NCBI GenBank assembly: GCA_020636995.1
Contig: JACJWU010000003.1
Coordinates: forward strand, 347,975-411,974
Direction of reading: 5' to 3'
Source of the DNA: Actinomycetota bacterium
GTDB taxonomy: Bacteria; Actinomycetota; Actinomycetes; S36-B12; UBA10799
DNA length: 64,000 nt
The position numbers and the translations under genes were made by a program. Numbering within the stretch: position 1 is the first letter of the stretch; every line of letters begins with the position of its first letter. The notes under the pieces are model-generated. The model did no database searches. It saw nothing but the letters and a program-made list of their open reading frames with translations, and was not told the DNA's origin. Below are positions 58,103-64,000 of this stretch, piece after piece.

Positions 58103-59506
58103 AGAGGCGTCGCCGCTGGCTTGTCGCGGTGTCATGACCGCGTTCATCACGGTCTGGGCAAGGCCTTCGATCGGCCTTCTGCGCAATGCCGTGGCGCTTG
58201 ACTTGAGGTTGGACAGACCCTCCACCAGATCGCGGGTCCCATCGACCACTCCGTCGGTGTAGAGCAGCAGCGAATCGTCCGGATGCAGTTGCGTCCTGGC
58301 GACGCTGGTCGAGCCCGGGTGCGGCGCGCCGATTCCCCGGCCACTGGACTCCAGCCACCACGCCCGGCCGTCGTCGTGGACCACCAGGGCAGGCGGGTGG
58401 CCGCCCGTCACCATCTCGATCTCGCCGGTCACCGGATCGAGCACCGCCGCGAGCATCGACGCCCGGGGGGGTTCGGCCTCGGCCGCCAGGGTCTGTGCCA
58501 CGCGTGCGACCAGTTGGTCGAGGGGGACGCCGGCCTCGAAGTGCGCCCGGCTCACGTAGAGGACCTTCCACGCATCGCGCACCGACGTCACACCGGACCC
58601 GAGCGCGTCCACCACGAGCATGAGTACCCGGCCGTCCGGGGACTGGCTCACGTCGATCACGTCACCGCCGCCGGGCATGTCCGGGCCGGCGGTGGTGCTC
58701 CACAGGTCGAACTGCACCCCCGGGATGGTGGGGAACGTGGCGTGCTGGGGAGCCCCGAGCGCCTGCAGGAGCTGGTTCTGCTCGCGTTGCCGGGCTGCGG
58801 CCTCCAGCAGAGTGCGGCGGTCCTGCTCCGCCTCGATGATGGCGGTGACGTCGCGAATGCTGAACACCGTGGCATGGTCATCCACGCGTGCCGCGTAGTA
58901 CTCGATCCAACGCTCGCCGTCCGGTGACAGGAACCGCTCGTCCTCGTACAAGCGCGTCGGCTCATCCATGCGCAGGGAAGTGGGGTCGTCCAGAACACAC
59001 CCCCCCGCGCAGATGCTCCCGTCGGGCAGCACGTGACCCAGCAGACGGTGCAGGGGCGAGCCGGGCTTCACCCCTGGTGCGAAGGTGTCCATCGCCGGAT
59101 TCGCCAGCACCGCTCGACCGTCGTCGTCCACGACCACCAGTCCTTCGGGGACGGTCTCGAACACTCGGACCTGGGTCTGCTGCATCCGGGTGATGTGTTT
59201 GACCCTCTGATCCAGCGCCCACGAGACAGCCAGGCCGAGCAGTGCGGCCAGGACCACGTTGCCGATCCGGTACGCCTTGTGATTGCTGTCCGCGATCAGG
59301 GCGACCCCGATCGCAGTCAATATCGCCACGACGGCCACGATCGCCGTCTGCCGGACCGTGAGGAACAGGGCCGCAGCCACCACGATGATGCCCATGCTGG
59401 GGATCAGCACGCCGCCGAATTCAGGCACGAAGAAGGCGAGGACGAGCAGGCATCCGAGGGCGATGCCGATAACCGCGGAGTTGATGCGCGGTCTGCTTGG
59501 CGGCAC
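58055..59506 (-). CDS. Membrane PAS-PP2C (SpoIIE-type) phosphatase
   Basis: A 483-residue protein: about four membrane helices in residues 10-105, a PAS domain (about 110-235; VFETVPEGLVVVDDDGRAVL, with a CAGGC insert), a short coil, and a PP2C_2 phosphatase (about 265-475). Metal aspartates are in GGGDVIDVSQ, VVDALGSGVTS and LLLYTDGVVDGT. It should dephosphorylate an anti-anti-sigma factor in response to a membrane or redox cue. GGGAGG precedes GTG 59506. It is convergent with, and 48 bases overlapping, the ANTAR gene. Confidence 0.88.
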   Translation of the reverse strand: MPPSRPRINSAVIGIALGCLLVLAFFVPEFGGVLIPSMGIIVVAAALFLTVRQTAIVAVVAILTAIGVALIADSNHKAYRIGNVVLAALLGLAVSWALDQRVKHITRMQQTQVRVFETVPEGLVVVDDDGRAVLANPAMDTFAPGVKPGSPLHRLLGHVLPDGSICAGGCVLDDPTSLRMDEPTRLYEDERFLSPDGERWIEYYAARVDDHATVFSIRDVTAIIEAEQDRRTLLEAAARQREQNQLLQALGAPQHATFPTIPGVQFDLWSTTAGPDMPGGGDVIDVSQSPDGRVLMLVVDALGSGVTSVRDAWKVLYVSRAHFEAGVPLDQLVARVAQTLAAEAEPPRASMLAAVLDPVTGEIEMVTGGHPPALVVHDDGRAWWLESSGRGIGAPHPGSTSVARTQLHPDDSLLLYTDGVVDGTRDLVEGLSNLKSSATALRRRPIEGLAQTVMNAVMTPRQASGDASLLIVRRGAAPEQREP

Positions 59507-59793
59507 GATCCCTCCCGCCTCGTTGTCTCCCTCTTCGTTTCCGAGCCTACCCCGGCTGACTCCTCACAGGTCTGATCGCAGGCTCCGCCTGACCGTCTCG
59601 GGTGGCGCGGACGGCGTTGATCGCCGCGCCGGTCTTATCGGCACCGGCCGTGGGGCGCCGTGAGCCACTCATGTGCCATGGGTACCCGTGGCCGGGGCAT
59701 CTATGCCCACCTGTGGGCGGACAACTCTGGAGGGCACCGGCGAGACCCGGAACATGTGCGTATGCCGTGGGCAGCCGTGGGTAGTAGGTGATC

Positions 59794-59916
59794 ATGGCCA
59801 CCCGTCCCGCTCAGAGGATCGCCCGCTTCGGGCACGAGTCGGCGAAGACGGCCCGCTACGGCGGCTCTCGTCGCACGGCCCCGGGTTCCTCGCCCCGGTC
59901 GGAGGCCAGCCGATGA
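59794..59916 (+). CDS. Possible 40-residue basic protein upstream of a strong terminator
   Basis: ATG 59794 with AGGTGATC upstream; TGA 59914-59916. The product MATRPAQRIARFGHESAKTA continues RYGG, then a Ser/Arg-rich end; ARFG and ARYGG form a weak repeat. It is very basic. No family recognised. It is the only sensible frame in the 610-base gap 59507-60117, and the terminator at 60001 shows that something plus-strand is transcribed here. Confidence 0.4.
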   Translation: MATRPAQRIARFGHESAKTARYGGSRRTAPGSSPRSEASR

Positions 59917-60000
59917 TTGGCTAACCCCACGATCGCGTCCGGCGCCGGCATTGCCCCGCGTGAGGACGTCCCCGGGCGGGCTTTCCCCTTCCGTCCGGCC

Positions 60001-60038
60001 GGCCGGGAGGGTGTGGCGGCACCCTCCCGGCCCCTTTT
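60001..60038 (+). terminator. Strong intrinsic terminator
   Basis: Perfect 13-bp stem GGCCGGGAGGGTG (60001-60013) with CACCCTCCCGGCC (60020-60032), loop TGGCGG, followed by CCTTTTC. It must terminate a plus-strand transcript that begins in the gap after 59507, because the upstream large gene is on the minus strand. Confidence 0.85.
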
Positions 60039-60117
60039 CGTGTCCGCCTCGACATGCTCGATCACCGCCTGCGACGGCGCACCCGGATGCGGTGCGGAAT
60101 CTGACACAGTGTGACGT

Positions 60118-61299
60118 GTGGATCCGCTGAAGTCGTTGTTCTGGGTGGTCCTGGTCGCGGCTCTGGCACCGATAGCCGCGCGGCTCCTACCGGGTCGCTT
60201 GCCGGCGGTTGTCTTCATGCTCATCGGTGGTGTGCTCATCGGGCCGGAGGTCTTCGCGCATGCGACGCCCGAGGACATGTCCCTGCTGTCGACCATCGGC
60301 CTGTCCTTCCTGTTCCTGCTCGCCGGGTACGAACTCGAGCCGCAGCTGATTCGGGAACCCGCCGGAAAGACGGCGGTACGGTCGTGGTTCGTGAGCGCCA
60401 CGCTCGCGATCGGTGTCACGGCGGTGCTCTACTACACCGGCGTGATCACCGACTTCATCGAGATCGCGATCGCTCTGACCACCACCGCGTTGGGGACTCT
60501 GCTTCCGATCCTGCGGGACGCGGGGCTCATGGCGGGCCGGTTCGGGCAGTACATCTTCGCCGCTGGAGCCGCCGGAGAGTTCCTGCCGATCGTCGCCATG
60601 GCGCTGCTGCTGACCTCGACCGGACCGGTCGGTGGACTGGTCGCACTGTTCGGGATGGCCTTGGCCACCTTGATCGCACTGCTCATCATCCGGTGGGTCA
60701 AGCGACAGGAGTGGGGCTCGAAGTTGATGCTCCCCGAGGACTCCACCGGTCAGAACACGCTGCGCTGGACCCTTGTGCTCCTGGCCGGGCTGGTGCTCGT
60801 CGCCGACGATTTCGGCCTGGATGTCGTGCTCGGAGCCTTCCTCGCCGGGGTGGTGCTCCGGCAGTGGGCGCCGGTGTCGGCGGAATCGCTGGAGCGGAAG
60901 TTGGAGACGGTCGGATACGGCGTGTTCATCCCGATCTTCTTCGTCACCTCGGGGATGAAGCTCGACATCGTCTCGATCCTCGAGAACCCGGGGAGGTTGC
61001 TGCTGTTCTTCGTCCTGCTCTTCTCAGTACGCGGGCTGCCGCAGTTGGTCATGTATCGGGGGCAGTTGGACAGGACCCAGCGCTGGCAGATGGTCTTCCT
61101 CACGGCGACGGCGTTGCCATTGTTGGTCGCGCTGGCCGACGTGGGCACGGCGTCGGGCCTGATGCTGCCGGAGAACGCCGCGGCACTGGTGGGTGCGGGT
61201 GCACTGTCGGTGGTCGTGTTCCCCCTAGTGGCCACGGGACTCACGCGCTCGAGCACCGGCCGGGCCGCCGAAACGTCAGGTGGCGCGGCTGCCTCGTAG
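60118..61299 (+). CDS. CPA2-type cation/proton antiporter
   Basis: A 393-residue protein with about twelve hydrophobic helices, family Na_H_Exchanger/KefB. Landmarks are LPAVVFMLIGGVLIGPEVF, LLAGYELEPQLI, and the ion-site region ADDFGLDVVLGAFLAGVVLR with its paired aspartates. It exchanges protons for Na+ or K+; no RCK regulatory domain. GTG 60118 follows CACAGT (a near -10) by 7 bases. Its stop TAG forms part of the -10 box of the next gene. Confidence 0.88.
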   Translation: MDPLKSLFWVVLVAALAPIAARLLPGRLPAVVFMLIGGVLIGPEVFAHATPEDMSLLSTIGLSFLFLLAGYELEPQLIREPAGKTAVRSWFVSATLAIGVTAVLYYTGVITDFIEIAIALTTTALGTLLPILRDAGLMAGRFGQYIFAAGAAGEFLPIVAMALLLTSTGPVGGLVALFGMALATLIALLIIRWVKRQEWGSKLMLPEDSTGQNTLRWTLVLLAGLVLVADDFGLDVVLGAFLAGVVLRQWAPVSAESLERKLETVGYGVFIPIFFVTSGMKLDIVSILENPGRLLLFFVLLFSVRGLPQLVMYRGQLDRTQRWQMVFLTATALPLLVALADVGTASGLMLPENAAALVGAGALSVVVFPLVATGLTRSSTGRAAETSGGAAAS

Positions 61300-61302
61300 G
61301 CT
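61297..61302 (+). promoter_or_regulatory. -10 box TAGGCT of the histidine kinase gene, overlapping the antiporter stop
   Basis: TAGGCT starts on the antiporter stop codon TAG and ends 7 bases before ATG 61310. No Shine-Dalgarno. The same hexamer and spacing occur before the DUF2889 gene at 35756. Confidence 0.55.
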
Positions 61303-61309
61303 GTCGGAC

Positions 61310-63517
61310 ATGCAGAGCCGGGGGCGGGCGACCAGTGCGCTGGCCGCCACGCAACTCTCGTTGGACCGTCTGGGGCGGTCCATCTGTGCGTCCCTGTTCG
61401 TCGTCGCAGGGGTCTGGTTCGCGCTGCCGCTCACGGAGGACTCCTGGGCCGAGAGGGCCGCCGCGCTGGTCTGCGCAGTGGCGGCCATCGGCGTGTGGCT
61501 GACGGCCGAACGCGAGGACCGGCTGTCCCGCGAACTCTTCTGGCTCATCCCGCCCACGGCGATGGTGACGCTCGCCGTGGTCCATGTGGTCTCCCGTCAG
61601 GCCGGCTGGTGGGCGCCATCCGAGGTGGCGGCGGTCGGCGCGCTCGTGGCTGCTGCCACCGGGTCAGGGTTGCTCGTCTCGGTGATGTCCGCGGCAGTCA
61701 TCCTTGTCGCGACCCTGACACCCTCGGTCATGCTGCCGACGACTCTGGCCACCGTGGGTGGTCTCAACCACTACCGGACTCTGCAGTTGGTCACCATCTA
61801 CCTGCTCCCGCTGATAGGGGTGGTCGCCATGCGACGGGCCGCACGGCAGGCGGATGCGGCCGGTCCGGAGTCCGAGGCGCGGCTCGGAGCCGAACTGCTC
61901 GCAGCCTCGCGGGTGGGCGCCCAGGCTGCGGTCCAGCGAGTCCTGCATGACACCGTGCTGAACACGTTGGAGACGGTCGCCAACGGCGTGAAACCGGACC
62001 AGTGGACGCGGCTTCAGCAGCGATGCCTCGAGGACCTCGACGCTGTGAATCGGATCGCCGACGTCCGGGCGTCCCGGGAGGTAGCCGACTTCACCGACGG
62101 GCTGCTCCATCTCGGTATCCAGATCCGCGCGGATGTGCAGTGGCTGTCCGACCCCCCACCACTGGTCCGCGAGGCCGTGTTCGCCGCCCTCGGCGAGGCG
62201 GTGAGGAATGCGGCCAGGCACTCCGGGGCCGAGGGCGTGGCGGTGCACGCGAAGGTGTCGGCGGATTCGGTGCTTGTCGAGGTGTTCGACGAGGGCGTGG
62301 GTTTCGGCCCGACCGATCCGGACCGGCTGGGAGTGCGCACCTCGATCGTGGCGACCATGGAGTCGGTGGGGGGCTTTGCCGAGGTGGTCAGTGCCCCCGG
62401 TGAAGGTACCCGGGTCAGTCTCACGTGGGACCGGGCGCGGGCACGTGTCTCCAGTGTCCTGTCTGATCTTCGCCGTGGCCTGATCCTTGTGCTGGCCGCC
62501 ACGGTAGCGGCTTCCTTGCTGCTCTACGTGCTCTTCACTGTGCTCGACCCGGGGATGGGTGCGCCGGGGACGAGGTTGCTGACCATCGTGGTGGCGGCGG
62601 GTGTGGTGGCTCTGCTGGTCAGTGCCGCACTCAGGGACGCGATCGGCTGGCCGGAGTTCGTTGCCGTGCTGGGCGGTCTGGTGCTCGTCACCGCGACCAT
62701 CCCCTTGGGCGATCCGTTCTGCACATCGTTCCGCAGCACGTCGCCGTTCGATCTGCGCGGCCTTGTGATGTTGGCGGTCGCCCTGGCCGTCGTGACCGTC
62801 AGGCCCTTGATCAGCGCCATCGGCGCGGTGGTGCTTACCTCGGCTGTGGCGAATCTGCTGTGGCTGCAAATCGGCTCCACGTGCGCATGGGCCTACGCCC
62901 TGACCTCCTGGGTGGCCGCCAGCTTCGCGGTGGGGGTCTTCTGGTTCGCTCGGACCCTGGAGCAGAACCGGCGGGTTCTGGCCGAACAGGCGGTGACCGA
63001 CGAGCAGGACCTCTTCGCACAGGCCCAACGCGAGGCGCGAATGGCCCAGATGTCCGCCTGGAACGGCCGCGAGGTCCGGCAGGCGGTCGGCCTGTTGCAG
63101 GAGATCGTCGCCGGCGAGCCGGACTCCCCGAGGTTGCGCCGGCGTGCGCGCGACATTGCCCAGCGGGTGAGGCAGTGGCTGCTGCTCATCGGGACGGTCG
63201 GCCCGGTACCCGGCGTGGTCACGGCACTGCTTCGCCATTGGCCCAATTCACCGGAGATCCGGCTGGACGGCGATCCCGCCGTGGTGGACGACAGCGGTCC
63301 GGATGCCCAGGACGCAGCCGCCCGGCTGGATGCCTGGGTCCCGCGGGTGGCAGGTGCCGCTGTCGGCATCACTGTGAGCAGGACCGGCCAGACCGCCAGC
63401 GTGCTGGCGCACAGTGACACCCCGGGGGCATGCCCGGACCCGGACGCATGGAGTGACGAGGACGGGTGGTGGCTCCACCTCACCTGGGAACCGGCGACCA
63501 CGCTGACCGAGGTCTAG
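61310..63517 (+). CDS. Double-module membrane histidine kinase-like protein
   Basis: A 735-residue protein. About five membrane helices (25-175) lead to a NarL-type kinase core: HisKA_3-like QRVLHDTVLNTLETV with H213, then a HATPase with N box EAVRNAARHSG (N300) and G box DEGVGFG (327-333). Unusually, a second block of about five helices follows (388-548), then a cytoplasmic coil and an ATPase-like strand region (about 560-735) lacking N and G boxes. It looks like two fused sensor kinases, the second degenerate. No response regulator is visible before the window ends. ATG 61310, leaderless. Confidence 0.78.
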   Translation: MQSRGRATSALAATQLSLDRLGRSICASLFVVAGVWFALPLTEDSWAERAAALVCAVAAIGVWLTAEREDRLSRELFWLIPPTAMVTLAVVHVVSRQAGWWAPSEVAAVGALVAAATGSGLLVSVMSAAVILVATLTPSVMLPTTLATVGGLNHYRTLQLVTIYLLPLIGVVAMRRAARQADAAGPESEARLGAELLAASRVGAQAAVQRVLHDTVLNTLETVANGVKPDQWTRLQQRCLEDLDAVNRIADVRASREVADFTDGLLHLGIQIRADVQWLSDPPPLVREAVFAALGEAVRNAARHSGAEGVAVHAKVSADSVLVEVFDEGVGFGPTDPDRLGVRTSIVATMESVGGFAEVVSAPGEGTRVSLTWDRARARVSSVLSDLRRGLILVLAATVAASLLLYVLFTVLDPGMGAPGTRLLTIVVAAGVVALLVSAALRDAIGWPEFVAVLGGLVLVTATIPLGDPFCTSFRSTSPFDLRGLVMLAVALAVVTVRPLISAIGAVVLTSAVANLLWLQIGSTCAWAYALTSWVAASFAVGVFWFARTLEQNRRVLAEQAVTDEQDLFAQAQREARMAQMSAWNGREVRQAVGLLQEIVAGEPDSPRLRRRARDIAQRVRQWLLLIGTVGPVPGVVTALLRHWPNSPEIRLDGDPAVVDDSGPDAQDAAARLDAWVPRVAGAAVGITVSRTGQTASVLAHSDTPGACPDPDAWSDEDGWWLHLTWEPATTLTEV

Positions 63518-63785
63518 CGGGCTCGGCCCGGGATCGGTACCGGTTGGTGGGGTCGATGTTCCCCTGTCGGCACTCTCCACTGGCCCGGGGCACTGCCGCG
63601 ACCTGCCTCCGTCGGTGTTGAGTGTTGCGCGGTTACGGGTTTCGGGGCCTGGGAGCGGTAACCGTGCAGCAGTCAACTGCATGCAGCGGCCGGCCCGCGA
63701 TGGGTGTCCACGTTCCCGGTGTTGGTACTGGTGTTCGTCGTACATGCGTGCGAGAATAGGGGTATTCGGGAAGCGGGGAAATCGG

Positions 63786-64000
63786 ATGGCGTTCTTCGAG
63801 GTGTCGCGGCAGGTCAAACGCCGTCTCGACCTGGCCGCCGACCTGCCCACCGACCACCCACCGGTCCTGGGCGAGATCGACGCCTTGGTGGACCAGCTGC
63901 CCGACCCGGAGCACCTGTGTGCCGAGGAACGCGCCGGCGCCCTGGCGGCGGTCGCGAAGTTGCGTAACCGTCTCGACGCCTACCTGACCGAAACCGCCGC
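63786..64000 (+). CDS. Start of a DUF222/HNH-endonuclease-like protein (cut by window edge)
   Basis: The first 71 codons of a frame starting at ATG 63786, GGGGAA just upstream. The sequence (EVSRQVKRRLDLAADLPTD, then LCAEERAGALAAVAKLRNRL) resembles the helical N-terminus of actinobacterial DUF222 proteins that usually end in an HNH nuclease (13E12-repeat type), which are often multicopy. The nuclease part is outside the window. The gap 63518-63785 shows only short palindromes (GGTTAC/GTAACC). Confidence 0.55.
   Translation, partial: MAFFEVSRQVKRRLDLAADLPTDHPPVLGEIDALVDQLPDPEHLCAEERAGALAAVAKLRNRLDAYLTETA

Noticed and set aside
1..64000. tRNA or rRNA genes
   Set aside because: Looked for T-arm words such as GGTTCGAATCC and conserved rRNA stretches; the only similar words lie inside coding regions, and no cloverleaf could be supported.

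Overview
The window is about two-thirds G+C, densely coded and free of rRNA, tRNA, CRISPR and recognisable transposases. Gene content and order point to the origin-proximal core of an actinobacterium (class Actinomycetia). The markers are ddl, an aminotransferase, cwlM-trxA-trxB-sigM-murJ-pcnA, ino1 with its PadR partner, DUF5318-ponA, a GT87 protein, alr-femX, and rpsF-ssb-rpsR-rplI-dnaB. In mycobacteria pcnA and ino1 lie on opposite sides of oriC. Here only two genes separate them, as I remember it for Streptomyces-type chromosomes. An SsgA/SsgB-like gene beside dnaB also suggests a lineage related to morphologically complex actinomycetes. I cannot name the genus.

Layout. 0-11 kb, leftward: cell-wall and redox block (ddl fragment, aminotransferase, CwlM-type amidase, thioredoxin and its reductase, ECF sigma and membrane anti-sigma, pseudokinase, MurJ flippase, DUF6049 protein, NUDIX hydrolase). 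11-25 kb: CCA-adding enzyme, MFS exporter, DUF559 protein, inositol-phosphate synthase, diguanylate cyclase, DUF5318, class A PBP, GT87 mannosyltransferase-like protein, alanine racemase-like protein, FemX. 25-30 kb: ribosomal protein/SSB operon with a probable autoregulatory leader, LMW phosphatase, DnaB, SsgB-like protein. 30-36 kb: a large secreted protein broken by a frameshift, a GT4 glycosyltransferase, a GDPD and a DUF2889 protein. 36.5-41.6 kb: a xylose operon remnant (xylA, xylB, a Gfo/Idh oxidoreductase, a truncated sugar permease) interrupted by a truncated, inverted sulfide:quinone-reductase-like fragment. 41.7-48.6 kb: EamA/B3-B4/XRE-cupin operon, Nei glycosylase, Ser/Thr kinase, siroheme synthase. 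48.6-53 kb: a membrane PP2C phosphatase and cytochrome bd oxidase. 54.6-59.5 kb: a signalling cluster made of a glycosyltransferase-like/sigma-factor fusion, a STAS protein, an ANTAR-GAF protein and a membrane PP2C phosphatase. 60-64 kb: a cation/proton antiporter, an unusual double-module histidine kinase and the start of a DUF222-type gene.

Two window-wide signals stand out. First, at least sixteen genes have a TANNNT-like -10 box (often TACCCT or TAGGCT) ending 5-7 bases before the start codon and usually no Shine-Dalgarno, the signature of leaderless mRNAs. I used it to fix several start codons. Second, four unrelated families of imperfect palindromic repeats (called A-D here) sit only between genes, each with two or three copies in 64 kb and no transposase nearby.

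The most unusual protein is the glycosyltransferase-like/SigF-type sigma fusion at 54632-56395. The most suspicious locus is 36.5-38.0 kb, where two unrelated truncated genes meet head to head. It is either a real rearrangement or an assembly chimera.
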